A stretch of DNA of 64,000 bases from Cecembia lonarensis LW9 (GCF_000298295.1 NZ_AMGM01000009.1:32074-96073), one strand, 5' to 3'. Numbered from the stretch's first letter, positions 16,532 through 25,439 are shown. The notes: generated by a model not told the origin, from the letters alone. Translations and numbers: made by a program.

Positions 16532-17938
16532 TTATATGGTTTCTGCTGCTTTTAGGGCTACTCTTAATGCCTCCAGTTTATTGGAAACCTCTTGAAGCTC
16601 TGAAGCGATAGCGGACTTTGCTACTACACCTGCTCCTGCCTGATAACGCAATTCATTACCTTCTGACACAAAGGACCTGATTAAGATGGCATGATTAAAA
16701 TCACCGTTGAAACCTAAAAAGCCGATGGCGCCTCCATAAAACTTCCTAGCTACATTTTCCAACTCATCAATCAACTGCATAGCCCTGTATTTGGGAGCCC
16801 CAGATAGCGTACCTGCCGGAAAGGTATCTGCGACCAATTGAAGAGGGTTCGAGCTTTCGGGTAATGTTCCGGTCACTTTGGACACCAGATGAATCACATG
16901 TGAATAGTATTGGATTTCTTTAAAAACCTCCACTTCTACTTTTTCAGAGGTTCTACTCAAATCATTTCTAGCCAAATCCACTAACATGACATGCTCTGAA
17001 TTTTCTTTGGGATCATCATATAACTTCATAGCTAAAGCCGCATCGGCTTGGTCATTTCCGGTTCTTTTGAATGTACCTGCAATGGGATAAATGGTGGCTT
17101 TATTGTTTTTTACCACAATTTGGGCTTCAGGGGAGCTGCCAAATACTTTATAGGAACCATAGTCAAAATAGAAAAGATAAGGAGAAGGGTTGACAGAACG
17201 TAAAGATCTGTAGACATTGAATTCATCTCCTTTAAATTTCGTGGTAAATCTTCTAGAAAGGACGATCTGAAAAACATCACCACGGAAACAGTGTTCCTGA
17301 CCCTTTTTCAAAATATCCAAAAATTCTTCATCGGTATAGTTAGAATATTCTTCCGCTACCAGTCTGAATGAATAATTAGGAATATTTTTACTATTTAATA
17401 TGGTTTCTATCTCTGTCAACATCCCTGCCTGCTCATTGCCTTCTACTTGATGTTCAAAAAGGTACATTTCATTTTTAAAATGATCTACCACAATTACATG
17501 CCTGTAGACCGCATAATGCATTGTAGGGATATCATCAGAGCTTGACTTCGTTAAAGAAATGTCTTCAAAATTAGCTACGGCATCATACTGGGTGTAACCA
17601 AACAAACCATTGCTGATGAATTTATGTTTGCCGTTATTATCTTGAAATTTATTGGCGAAATCACGTAATGCATCGATTAATTTATTCTCTTTCCCCACTT
17701 CATACCGAAGTATCTGCCCATCGGGGAGCAACTCTTTGACCTTACCTTCTTGAAAGGAAAAAGAAGCCATTGGATTAAAACAAATGTATGAGTAACTGTT
17801 TTCCTGGCCATGATAATCCGAACTCTCCAACAGAATGGGATTGGCAAAACGATCCCTTACCTGTAGATAAACACTAACTGGAGTTATGGTGTCAGCCAAT
17901 AACTTTTTAAAAGATGTTTTGATATAATACTTTTTCAT
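16532..17938 (-). CDS. trpE: Anthranilate synthase component I
   Basis: TrpE (468 residues) converts chorismate to anthranilate and is the committed step. The chorismate-binding core shows GDVFQIVLSRRF, PSPYLFYFDYG, the IAGTFKRTG stretch, HVMLVDLARNDLSR, and DTFPAGTLSGAPKYRAM followed by GGAIGFLGFNGD. An LLESSDYHGQENSYS-like N-terminal element (here ILLESSDYHGQENSYSYI) fits the tryptophan feedback site. It is the first structural gene of the operon, 13-20 bases downstream of an intrinsic terminator that follows a Trp-rich leader peptide, so it is very likely controlled by attenuation. Confidence 0.96.
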   Translation of the reverse strand: MKKYYIKTSFKKLLADTITPVSVYLQVRDRFANPILLESSDYHGQENSYSYICFNPMASFSFQEGKVKELLPDGQILRYEVGKENKLIDALRDFANKFQDNNGKHKFISNGLFGYTQYDAVANFEDISLTKSSSDDIPTMHYAVYRHVIVVDHFKNEMYLFEHQVEGNEQAGMLTEIETILNSKNIPNYSFRLVAEEYSNYTDEEFLDILKKGQEHCFRGDVFQIVLSRRFTTKFKGDEFNVYRSLRSVNPSPYLFYFDYGSYKVFGSSPEAQIVVKNNKATIYPIAGTFKRTGNDQADAALAMKLYDDPKENSEHVMLVDLARNDLSRTSEKVEVEVFKEIQYYSHVIHLVSKVTGTLPESSNPLQLVADTFPAGTLSGAPKYRAMQLIDELENVARKFYGGAIGFLGFNGDFNHAILIRSFVSEGNELRYQAGAGVVAKSAIASELQEVSNKLEALRVALKAAETI

Positions 17939-17950
17939 GATTTGGGGTTA

Positions 17951-17992
17951 TAAAACAAAAAGGCTTGCGGGAAAAACCAGCAAGCCTTTTAA
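17951..17992 (-). terminator. Attenuator terminator of the trp operon
   Basis: On the minus strand AAAAGGCTTGC pairs with GCAAGCCTTTT across a TGGTTTTTCCC loop, followed by a T-rich run ending just before the trpE ATG. The 5' arm GCTTGCTG can alternatively pair (7 of 8 positions, one G-U) with CAATAAGC at the leader-peptide stop codon, a possible antiterminator. Confidence 0.88.
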
Positions 17993-18020
17993 GAATTTTC
18001 TTTATATATCAGGCAATAGC

Positions 18021-18086
18021 TTATTGTTCCTCCCTGGATTGAGAAGTCAAATGCCACCACCAATATTTTGCCTGAATTGTATTCAT
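18021..18086 (-). CDS. trpL: Trp operon leader peptide (21 codons, three consecutive Trp)
   Basis: A 21-codon frame from ATG (18086) to TAA (18023-18021) encodes MNTIQAKYWWWH and nine further residues. Three adjacent TGG codons in so short a frame, located between a strong candidate promoter and an intrinsic terminator ahead of trpE, are the hallmark of a transcription-attenuation leader: ribosome stalling at the Trp codons when charged tRNA-Trp is scarce would prevent the terminator from forming. The peptide itself probably has no other role. The gene is below the size cutoff of usual gene callers. Confidence 0.9.
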   Translation of the reverse strand: MNTIQAKYWWWHLTSQSREEQ

Positions 18087-18098
18087 CTTAATCTTCCG

Positions 18099-18128
18099 CA
18101 AATTTAGAAACTCATTTTTAGTATCAAA
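18099..18128 (-). promoter_or_regulatory. Promoter of the trp operon
   Basis: Minus-strand TAAATTTG (18106-18099) matches the -7 consensus TAnnTTTG, and a TTTG (18128-18125) sits 18 bases upstream, within the normal -33 spacing. It lies about 13 bases before the leader ATG, so the leader mRNA would have a very short 5' end. Confidence 0.65.
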
Positions 18129-18314
18129 ACAAAATTAATCGTTTTTTGAAAAGTGCTTAATGAATGGAGAGTAGCTTTAACATATCATTAAAATCTCATA
18201 TACATCATGTGCCCTTTCATTGATCAAAATACCGCATTAAACAACATTATCATGTTGAAAAAAAATTTCTCTGGATAAACCCAATCAAGTATGCGCATCA
18301 AAAATAAAATAAAC
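18107..18314. other. Divergent intergenic region upstream of the trp operon
   Basis: The gap 17939-18341 holds the trp attenuator, leader and promoter on its left and the promoter of the next plus-strand gene on its right. Apart from the trp -33 element at 18125-18128, the AT-rich remainder shows no further gene, RNA or repeat that I can support. Confidence 0.5.
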
Positions 18315-18322
18315 TAACTTTG
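18315..18322 (+). promoter_or_regulatory. Candidate promoter of the small acidic protein gene
   Basis: TAACTTTG matches TAnnTTTG. Transcription would start near 18326, which favours the ATG at 18342 over the one at 18333, since the latter would leave almost no leader. Confidence 0.45.
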
Positions 18323-18341
18323 ATGAGCAAAAATGGAACTT

Positions 18342-18572
18342 ATGAAAAGCTTACCACAGTATTTTAAGAGAGTTTTTGATGACTACCAGGTTTTGGTAAA
18401 GGTGAACCCTGATGATTTCTCAGGAACAGAATTGATAATCCATCCAGATGGTAAGGTTGAAAAAACAGAAATGGAATTCGATGAGGAAATTTTTGAGGAT
18501 TTGGAAGTGGATGAATTCTTGAATTGCAGCCCTTTAGAATTCAATTTACACCTTGCTAAAGCCGGCGATTAA
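18342..18572 (+). CDS. Small acidic hypothetical protein
   Basis: A 76-residue soluble protein starting MKSLPQYFKRVFDDYQVLVKV. It is strongly acidic in the C-terminal half (MEFDEEIFEDLEVDEF) and has a central beta-like segment TELIIHPDGKVEKTE. I do not recognise the family. It is transcribed away from the trp operon and converges on the deacetylase-like gene with only two bases between stops. Coding is supported by the upstream promoter-like box, normal codon use and close packing with the next gene. The ATG at 18333 would add three residues. Confidence 0.65.
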   Translation: MKSLPQYFKRVFDDYQVLVKVNPDDFSGTELIIHPDGKVEKTEMEFDEEIFEDLEVDEFLNCSPLEFNLHLAKAGD

Positions 18573-18574
18573 AC

Positions 18575-19360
18575 TCATTGATCGTCATTCTCCTTCAGCA
18601 ATTCCTCAAGAGCAACAATTTTATAGCCTTTGACCTGAAGTCCATCAATGAGATGGGGAAGGTGCTTGTAGAATTTATCAGTTCTATTTTGACCCACACC
18701 TATATGGCTCAATAAAATAAACCCATTCAACCCATTATCAGCCTCTTTTTCATAGTCATAAATACTTCGCATAATATCCTGAGAGTTTATGTAATTGGGC
18801 ATTGATGGATCGGTATAATCTGCATGTGACCGTGTCCCGGGGGTGAAATTGATCAATTGGGCACCAAATTCGGAAGCCCATTCGCTTATGGTTATATTAT
18901 ACCATTCATATGGAGGTAAAAAATAAGCAGCCTGCTCCAGTGTAAGCCCAAATCTTTCCAGTTCCTGATAATTATTATCTAAATCAAGAAAAAACTTCTC
19001 TTTATCGATCAATAGCATTTCCCTATCTTCCCAAGTACAATAAAGCAGGTGTTTATCAGAATGAGGACCAACATAATGACCATCAGTGATCATTTTGTGA
19101 ATAATCGATTTAAAATCAGGGTTTCTAAGAAAATCGCCGGTCAGAAAAAACGCCCCCGGTACTTCTTTTTCTTCCAAGACCTTCAGTATTTCTTCCCCAC
19201 CCTCTGCATGGTCATGTCCCGTAAATACCAAAGCAATTTTTTTTAAAGAGATATCTCCTCGTATTATTGCGCCATGGCTCAGTTCAAATTGGCTGTAACA
19301 GTTCAAAGATAAACTGAGAAAAATCATGGCAAAGACAGGCATAGAATAAAATTTCACCAT
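18575..19360 (-). CDS. Secreted polysaccharide deacetylase-like protein (NodB/CE4 fold)
   Basis: A 261-residue exported protein with a Sec signal peptide ending near CYSQ. The fold is NodB-like: motif 1 is IALVFTGHDHAEGG (the usual TFDDG is replaced, but Asp and His remain), then GAFFLTGDF, motif 2 HSDKH (zinc-binding His pair of the H-S/T-x-x-H type) and motif 3 FLPPYEWYN, where family enzymes usually have RPPY/RPPFG. C-terminal ILLSHIGVG supplies the last His. Family members remove N- or O-acetyl groups from glycans. The altered motifs 1 and 3 suggest a divergent substrate. The ATG at 19360 gives a clean signal peptide. Confidence 0.82.
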   Translation of the reverse strand: MVKFYSMPVFAMIFLSLSLNCYSQFELSHGAIIRGDISLKKIALVFTGHDHAEGGEEILKVLEEKEVPGAFFLTGDFLRNPDFKSIIHKMITDGHYVGPHSDKHLLYCTWEDREMLLIDKEKFFLDLDNNYQELERFGLTLEQAAYFLPPYEWYNITISEWASEFGAQLINFTPGTRSHADYTDPSMPNYINSQDIMRSIYDYEKEADNGLNGFILLSHIGVGQNRTDKFYKHLPHLIDGLQVKGYKIVALEELLKENDDQ

Positions 19361-19537
19361 TTTTAAGAAAACCAAAACAAAGGTTATTTGAATTCGAAAT
19401 TAATATACTTCCAAAAAAATTTTTATCAAAAAAAACATTTGATAGGCAAAATTACTTTCTTTTTCAAACCTTTTTGATAGTTTAATGTCTTGAAGCAATC
19501 AATGAATACATTATTTCTCTCTTAATCACTTTATTCC

Positions 19538-20662
19538 ATGATATTAGGAATTCTCAAAGAACCTCAGGATGAATCCAGAGTAGCTTTTTTACCTGAAGCT
19601 GTAAAAACCCTCCAAACTTGGAATGTAACAGTATGGGTAGAAAAAGGTGCAGGGACTAAAGCCTATGCAGCTGATGAGATTTATCAATCATCAGGCGCAG
19701 AGATAGTCAGTAGAAAAGAGCTCCTATCTAAGGCTGATTTAATTATAGGCATCCAACCCATCAGTGAAGAGGAGATTTCTTCTATGAAACCTGATGCTGT
19801 TTTAATGGGGCAATTGAATGCTTTGTTTAACCCAAAGCTCACCAACTATTTAATAGACAATAACCGCAGCGCATTCAGTATGGAATTGGTTCCCAGAACC
19901 ACGAGGGCCCAGGCGATGGATGTACTTTCTTCTATGGCAACTGTCACAGGATATAAAGCAGTACTGATGGCTGCTGATTTACTGCCTAGATTCTTTCCAA
20001 TGTTCATGACTGCTGCAGGAAGTATTACACCAGCCAGAGTCTTGATATTAGGTGCAGGCGTGGCAGGCTTACAGGCCATCGCAACTGCTAAAAGGTTAGG
20101 GGCTACAGTATTCGCTTTTGATGTACGTCAGGCAGCAAAAGAGGAAGTCTTATCCTTGGGTGCAAAATTTGTGGATGTAGAGGGTGCCAAAGAAGATAAA
20201 GGTGCAGGAGGATATGCCGTGGAACAAACGGAAGAATACCTCCAAAAACAAAAAGACACCATACATGAGCATGCAATTAAAGCAGATGTGATCATCACAA
20301 CTGCCCAAATTCCCGGAAGAAAAGCCCCTTTGCTAGTAGAGGAAAGAACCGTCAGGAATATGAAGCCTGGGGCTGTGATCATTGATCTGGCAGCTTCTTC
20401 TGGAGGAAATTGTGCCCTCTCTGAACCGGATAAAACCATAGACATTAACGGGGTCCGAATTGTAGGCGTTGGTAACCTAGCAGCCCAAATGCCACAAGAC
20501 GCCAGTAAAATGTATGGGAAAAATTATCTGAATTTCCTTAAATTAATCATCAAAGAGGGAGAGCTTAACCTCAATTTTGAAGATGATATTGTTACGGGAA
20601 CTTGTGTCTGCCATAAAGGAAAACCAGTGAGCCCCCGTATCATTCAAATCAAAACAAATTAA
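19538..20662 (+). CDS. pntAA: NAD(P) transhydrogenase alpha subunit, soluble domain I
   Basis: The 374-residue NAD(H)-binding domain I of the proton-translocating transhydrogenase, which reduces NADP+ with NADH using the proton motive force. It begins MILGILKEPQDESRVAFLPE and contains the Rossmann motif VLILGAGVAGLQAIATAKRLGA and the mobile-loop region QIPGRKAPLLV. The alpha subunit is split in two genes here, the arrangement of Rhodospirillum and many non-enteric bacteria. Two bases separate it from the next gene. Confidence 0.95.
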   Translation: MILGILKEPQDESRVAFLPEAVKTLQTWNVTVWVEKGAGTKAYAADEIYQSSGAEIVSRKELLSKADLIIGIQPISEEEISSMKPDAVLMGQLNALFNPKLTNYLIDNNRSAFSMELVPRTTRAQAMDVLSSMATVTGYKAVLMAADLLPRFFPMFMTAAGSITPARVLILGAGVAGLQAIATAKRLGATVFAFDVRQAAKEEVLSLGAKFVDVEGAKEDKGAGGYAVEQTEEYLQKQKDTIHEHAIKADVIITTAQIPGRKAPLLVEERTVRNMKPGAVIIDLAASSGGNCALSEPDKTIDINGVRIVGVGNLAAQMPQDASKMYGKNYLNFLKLIIKEGELNLNFEDDIVTGTCVCHKGKPVSPRIIQIKTN

Positions 20663-20664
20663 TC

Positions 20665-20982
20665 ATGGAAGATATATTAAGCTATTTAGGAGACAACATG
20701 GAAATGATTTACTTCCTTGTTTTAGCCATCTTACTTGGTGTTGAAGTCATTTCAAATGTACCGGCCATCCTTCATACTCCTCTAATGTCGGGAGCCAATG
20801 CCATACACGGTGTGGTCGTGGTCGGAGCTATTATCGTGATGTTGCAGGCGGCTCCTGATAACTACCTGGCACTTTCTGTGGGATTTCTTGCAGTCATTGT
20901 AGGAACCCTCAATGTGATCGGAGGATTTGTGGTCACTGATAGAATGTTAGAAATGTTTAAGAAAAAGCCTAAGAAATCATGA
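20665..20982 (+). CDS. pntAB: NAD(P) transhydrogenase alpha subunit, membrane part
   Basis: A 105-residue membrane protein forming the alpha-chain part of domain II. Three hydrophobic helices are visible (about 12-35, 45-62 and 68-92), with the family motif GVEVISNVPAILHTPLMSGANAIHG. Its stop overlaps the pntB ATG by four bases, so the two are translationally coupled. Confidence 0.94.
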   Translation: MEDILSYLGDNMEMIYFLVLAILLGVEVISNVPAILHTPLMSGANAIHGVVVVGAIIVMLQAAPDNYLALSVGFLAVIVGTLNVIGGFVVTDRMLEMFKKKPKKS

Positions 20983-22379
20983 GTCTGAATCTTTTGGAAA
21001 TAAGTTATCTGATAGCATCCCTCACTTTCATTATAGGGTTAAAAATGCTAAGCCACCCTGATTCAGCCAGAAAGGGAAACCTCATAGCTGCTGTTGGCAT
21101 GCTCATTGCCATTGTGGCAACCCTGACCATATTTCAGGATTTTGATGAGGATAAAATTTTAAATTATGGACTGATCTTTAGCGGGCTGATTGTCGGGACA
21201 GTCATTGGAACAGTGATGGCCAAAAAAGTCCAAATGACCGCCATGCCCCAGATGGTTTCCTTCTTCAACGGTATGGGAGGGGCCTGTGCGGCCTTAATTG
21301 CGATTATCGAATATCAGCACCACCAACATAGTACAGTGACCGGATTTGATGGAGAGTTACTGGTAATGCTTTTGGGACTTTTGATAGGTTCAGTTTCCTT
21401 CTCAGGATCCATGATTGCTTATGGCAAACTGGAGGGTAAAATCAAAGATAAGATATTGCCCATGAACCAAGCAATCAATATGATCCTTCTTGGTGCCATC
21501 ATCGTTTTGATCATCTATCAACTATTTGCTGAAAGTACCCCATTGGAATTTTACATTCTCTTAGGACTTGCTTTGGTCTATGGGGTTTTGTTTGTCATGC
21601 CCATTGGAGGTGCAGACATGCCGGTAGTAATCTCTTTATTGAACTCTTTTACAGGGATGGCTGCTGCATTCGGAGGGTTCCTTTATGACAACAAAGCTAT
21701 GTTAACCGGTGGTATATTAGTGGGTTCAGCAGGCACCATTTTGACCATATTGATGTGTAATGCCATGAATCGTTCACTTACCAATGTGCTCTTAGGGGCA
21801 TTTGGAGCGGCTTCGACAGGAGGTGCAAAAAGTCAATCCGGAGATCAGACGGTAAGGGAAATTTCCATTTCTGATACCGCAGTATTGTTATCCTATTCAC
21901 AAAATGTTGTCATAGTACCAGGTTATGGTCTTGCTGTAGCTCAAGCCCAACACACTTGCCATGAGTTAGAAAAACTTTTGGAAGAAAAAGGGGTGGAAGT
22001 GAATTATGCCATTCATCCCGTGGCAGGAAGAATGCCAGGCCATATGAATGTTCTTTTGGCTGAGGCAGATGTGCCGTATGAAAGATTACAGGAGATGGAA
22101 GAAATCAACCCCAAATTAGCCAATGCAGATGTGGTAGTAGTCATAGGTGCCAATGATGTGGTAAACCCGGCTGCAAAAAATGACCCCTCCTCTCCTATTT
22201 ACGGTATGCCAATTCTAGAGGTAGATCAAGCAAAAAACATCATCATACTCAAAAGAGGAATGAGTGCAGGGTATGCTGGTATTGAAAATGAATTGTTTTT
22301 CTTTCCCAAAACAAGGATGTTGTTCGGAGATGCTAAGGATTCCTTACAAAAATTGACTGCTGAGGTAAAAAATGTGTAA
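20979..22379 (+). CDS. pntB: NAD(P) transhydrogenase beta subunit
   Basis: A 466-residue protein joining the multi-helix membrane domain II (about 1-265) to the NADP(H)-binding domain III (about 290-466). Typical elements are MPQMVSFFNGMGGACAALIA, the VMPIGGADMPVVISLLNSFTGMAAA helix, VIVPGYGLAVAQAQH, HPVAGRMPGHMNVLLAEA and VVVIGANDVVNPAAK. It ends the three-gene operon, followed by a terminator. The enzyme is a source of NADPH for the biosynthetic genes nearby, though no direct link is shown. Confidence 0.95.
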   Translation: MSLNLLEISYLIASLTFIIGLKMLSHPDSARKGNLIAAVGMLIAIVATLTIFQDFDEDKILNYGLIFSGLIVGTVIGTVMAKKVQMTAMPQMVSFFNGMGGACAALIAIIEYQHHQHSTVTGFDGELLVMLLGLLIGSVSFSGSMIAYGKLEGKIKDKILPMNQAINMILLGAIIVLIIYQLFAESTPLEFYILLGLALVYGVLFVMPIGGADMPVVISLLNSFTGMAAAFGGFLYDNKAMLTGGILVGSAGTILTILMCNAMNRSLTNVLLGAFGAASTGGAKSQSGDQTVREISISDTAVLLSYSQNVVIVPGYGLAVAQAQHTCHELEKLLEEKGVEVNYAIHPVAGRMPGHMNVLLAEADVPYERLQEMEEINPKLANADVVVVIGANDVVNPAAKNDPSSPIYGMPILEVDQAKNIIILKRGMSAGYAGIENELFFFPKTRMLFGDAKDSLQKLTAEVKNV

Positions 22380-22446
22380 ACCAGCAAATCCAATAGGTGA
22401 TTTCTGACAAAATTCCTTGGTTTTAAACCTGAATTAAAAAAGAAAT

Positions 22447-22478
22447 AAAAAAGGGCCCGATTATGGCCCTTTTTATTT
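22447..22478 (+). terminator. Intrinsic terminator after pntB
   Basis: AAAAAAGGGCC and GGCCCTTTTT pair around a short loop, followed by T-rich sequence, about 70 bases after the pntB stop. Confidence 0.82.
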
Positions 22479-22532
22479 TTAAATTTACCTAGAATCCTTC
22501 AAAGGACTGATTAGGAAGTAAATCAAGACCCC

Positions 22533-23876
22533 ATGCATCAGAAATTTATCATCATTGTATTTTCACTCCTATCATCAAATTTTTTATTTGCCCAAAACTC
22601 CTTTATCGGAATTCAAAATAGCCATCGAAAAAGTATGCATAGCATATTGATGAATCCGGCTGAAATCGGCAACTTAGGGAAAAAAGTGGAGGTTAACTTT
22701 TTCTCAGTTCAAGGCAGTGTTTCAAACAATATCCTTTCGTTCCAAGATGTAATAAATAATCCGGATGACATCCTTGATTTTACCTTTCAAAGGGCTAATG
22801 GGCCCGTTAACTTAAGAACCAATGTCGAAATAGTAGGTCCATCAGTAGGCTTCAAATGGAAGCGTTGGGGATTTGGTATTACAAGCCAATCCTTTGCCAG
22901 CGGCCATATCATAGATTTAGACCCAAAATTAGGTGAATCCATCAGCTCTGAACGTCTGGAAAATTCATTTAATACATTTGGTATTAATAGTCCTTATAAT
23001 CAGAGAATCAATTTGTCAGGATGGACTGAACTTGGATTCACTGCAGGATTGGAAATATTTCAGCTTGCCGCACACAGTATTTCGGTAGGTAGCACATTCA
23101 AACTTCTATTCCCTTATTTTTATACCAATGTTGGTTTAGATAGAATCAATGGCACACTGATTCAAGAAAATGATGAATTTTATCTTACAAACACTATTGG
23201 AAGTGCCTATTTTTCATATTCCAATGATTTGGTGGACAACAACAACTTAACTTTCTCAGCCAGTCCCTTTAATTTCAGTAACCTCAATGGTTTAGGCTTA
23301 GACCTTGGGGCAAATTATAAATGGCAAGATCAGAATGTAACAAAAATCAATGCAGGTTTGACGATCAGAAATATAGGAGGTATGACATTGGGTGCTAATC
23401 AGACCAACACAACTTACAACGTCAATATCCCAGGCAATGAAAGGTTTAGATTAGACAACCTGGGGGGTAATTTAGATGATATAGAAAGACAAATTGTCGA
23501 AAGTGGTTATTTTGCTTTAGAAAGACAGGAAGAAGGTTTGAGGGCAGCACTTCCGACCTTAATAGCTGCCTATGGAGAAATACGTTTAAGTAAATTATTT
23601 TACCTGAGTCTATATGGACAACAGAAATTTGGCAGTACAAATCGTGATGAACAGTTAATTGCCCAAAACCTATTGGCAATAACTCCAAGATTAATGTTGG
23701 GGAATTTTGAAATTTACTCTCCTTGGATCAGTTATGAAGTTGCAGGAATTACCGGTGGATTAGGGTTAAGGTTTGGAGGCTTATTCATAGGCAGCCATTC
23801 GGTTCTTACGGGTTTGATTTCAGATACCAAACAGGCAGACATCCATGCTGGATTTAGCTGGGGGTTTGGCCGGTAA
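22533..23876 (+). CDS. DUF5723-like outer-membrane protein
   Basis: A 447-residue exported protein with a Sec signal peptide cleaved after LFAQ. The N-terminal NSHRKSMHSILMNPAEIGN, alternating beta-strands, a long LGANYKW segment and C-terminal GLGLRFGGLFIGSHSVLTGLI resemble the Bacteroidetes DUF5723 family of probable beta-barrel proteins. Its role is unknown. It stands alone between the transhydrogenase terminator and proC. Family assignment is from resemblance only. Confidence 0.75.
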   Translation: MHQKFIIIVFSLLSSNFLFAQNSFIGIQNSHRKSMHSILMNPAEIGNLGKKVEVNFFSVQGSVSNNILSFQDVINNPDDILDFTFQRANGPVNLRTNVEIVGPSVGFKWKRWGFGITSQSFASGHIIDLDPKLGESISSERLENSFNTFGINSPYNQRINLSGWTELGFTAGLEIFQLAAHSISVGSTFKLLFPYFYTNVGLDRINGTLIQENDEFYLTNTIGSAYFSYSNDLVDNNNLTFSASPFNFSNLNGLGLDLGANYKWQDQNVTKINAGLTIRNIGGMTLGANQTNTTYNVNIPGNERFRLDNLGGNLDDIERQIVESGYFALERQEEGLRAALPTLIAAYGEIRLSKLFYLSLYGQQKFGSTNRDEQLIAQNLLAITPRLMLGNFEIYSPWISYEVAGITGGLGLRFGGLFIGSHSVLTGLISDTKQADIHAGFSWGFGR

Positions 23877-23935
23877 TATTTTAGCTGCCCTTGAAGCACT
23901 TTGAATTATACTTATCAATTATTTATCTAGAAAGC

Positions 23936-24742
23936 ATGTTAAAAGATACCAAGATAGCAATCATAGGTTGTGGAAATTTAGGTTACGCTATTGTGAGCGG
24001 CCTTTTGGAATTGCCTGGTTTTGAAGCCAAAAACTTACATGTCACAAAAAGAAATCCAGCTAATATCATGCATTTGCAGGATAAGGGAGTTAGGGTCCAC
24101 ACCGACAACATCATAGCTGCAAAAGAATCCGACCTGATTATCTTAGGAGTAAAGCCTTTTAATGTGAATGCCATATTAAAAGAAATCAAAACTGTGCTTA
24201 ACTCAGAAAAGCAGGTGGTAATTTCTTTAGCAACGGGCATAACACTGGACAACATGTTTGAGGTACTGGACCCAAAAACCACCGCATTTAGGGCTATGCC
24301 AAATATTGCCGCAGACATTAGGGAATCAGTCACTTGTATTACAGCCCGAAATAACCACATAGAGGCAGAAGAAAAAGTTAAGGCCTTATTTGACAGCATT
24401 GGTTTTTCAATCAGCATAGATGAAAATTTGATGGAAGCTGCAACTGTTTTGGGTGCCTGTGGCATAGCTTATGTCCTTCGCTTCATGCGAGCCATGATTC
24501 AGGGAGGCATACAAATTGGGTTCGATGCTCAGACTGCCAGTAGAATCGTAAACCAAACAGTCAAAGGAGCTGCCGAGCTGATGATCCAAAAAAACATGCA
24601 CCCCGAAGAGGCTATTGATAAAGTTACAACACCTAAAGGCTGTACCATAGTCGGACTGAATGAAATGGAACACCAGGGTTTTTCAGCTGCTATGGTCCGT
24701 GGCGTGTTGGCTTCTTATCAAAAAATCGAAAAAGAGGAATGA
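23936..24742 (+). CDS. proC: Pyrroline-5-carboxylate reductase
   Basis: ProC (268 residues) reduces pyrroline-5-carboxylate to proline with NAD(P)H. The Rossmann motif IAIIGCGNLGYAIVSGLL is at the N-terminus; ILGVKPFNV, the VISLATGITL strand and FRAMPNIAADIRES are family features, and the C-terminal dimer domain carries the AAELMIQ...TTPKGCTIVGLNEME-type signature. The ATG at 23936 is chosen because 15 residues upstream, beginning at a TTG, are not part of the fold. Confidence 0.95.
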   Translation: MLKDTKIAIIGCGNLGYAIVSGLLELPGFEAKNLHVTKRNPANIMHLQDKGVRVHTDNIIAAKESDLIILGVKPFNVNAILKEIKTVLNSEKQVVISLATGITLDNMFEVLDPKTTAFRAMPNIAADIRESVTCITARNNHIEAEEKVKALFDSIGFSISIDENLMEAATVLGACGIAYVLRFMRAMIQGGIQIGFDAQTASRIVNQTVKGAAELMIQKNMHPEEAIDKVTTPKGCTIVGLNEMEHQGFSAAMVRGVLASYQKIEKEE

Positions 24743-24839
24743 TCTTGATAAAATTCGTTCATTTTCAATGAATTATCAGAAACAAGAGAAAGTGTCAAAA
24801 TAATTTGATACCAAATTTTATTTTTCCAGACCATTTGTC

Positions 24840-24847
24840 TAAATTTG
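24840..24847 (+). promoter_or_regulatory. Candidate promoter of the DUF177-rpmF operon
   Basis: TAAATTTG fits TAnnTTTG, 26 bases before the GTG start of the DUF177 gene. No clear -33 element at the right spacing. Confidence 0.45.
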
Positions 24848-24861
24848 CGGTCTTGAATTAG

Positions 24862-24869
24862 AAGGAGGA
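24862..24869 (+). promoter_or_regulatory. Unusually strong Shine-Dalgarno before a GTG start
   Basis: AAGGAGGA lies just before the GTG at 24873. Such strong sites are uncommon in Bacteroidetes, and here it settles the GTG as the start of the DUF177 gene. Confidence 0.6.
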
Positions 24870-24872
24870 GCG

Positions 24873-25439
24873 GTGAAATTCTTGAGAAACTACGATATAG
24901 ACATCATTAAACTCAAAGACGGAAAGCATGTTTTTGGTTTTGAAGTAAAGGATGAGTTTTTTAAGTATTTCGAAGCGGAAGATTGGGTCAACGGATCCGA
25001 TATACATATAACCGTCACACTGAATAAAACGGTTTCAGTGATTGAGACTGAGTTTAAATTTAGTGGAACAATAAGGTTGACATGTGATAGGAGCCTAGAG
25101 GAATTTGATCAGTCCATAGATTTTATTGAAAAGGTAATATATAAGTATGGGCCGATTGAACAGGAAATCAGCGATGATATATTCATGATCACAAGGGATA
25201 CGGCACAAATTAACGTTGCCCAACTGGTTTATGAATTTATATTGCTATCCATTCCAGCAAAAAAAATACATCCAGATTATATAGATGAAATGGATGATGA
25301 AGATTTTGAGGAGGAAGGGAGCCTGGTTTACCTTTCAGATGAAGATTTAAATAAAGAACAGGAAGTGAAGGAAGATGATTCCGATCAACCGGCAGATCCC
25401 AGATGGGAAATATTAAATAAGTTAAAGCAAAAAGATTAA
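24873..25439 (+). CDS. DUF177 (YceD-like) protein, probable 23S rRNA accumulation factor
   Basis: A 188-residue soluble acidic protein of the DUF177/YceD family, whose members are found next to rpmF in most bacteria and have been linked to 23S rRNA accumulation. Seen are a beta-rich N-terminal half, FSGTIRLTCDRSLEEFDQ in the family core, and YEFILLSIPAKKIHPD followed by an acidic tail ending DPRWEILNKLKQKD, a typical C-terminal motif. Translation starts at GTG, supported by AAGGAGGA. rpmF follows 17 bases downstream. Confidence 0.88.
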   Translation: MKFLRNYDIDIIKLKDGKHVFGFEVKDEFFKYFEAEDWVNGSDIHITVTLNKTVSVIETEFKFSGTIRLTCDRSLEEFDQSIDFIEKVIYKYGPIEQEISDDIFMITRDTAQINVAQLVYEFILLSIPAKKIHPDYIDEMDDEDFEEEGSLVYLSDEDLNKEQEVKEDDSDQPADPRWEILNKLKQKD

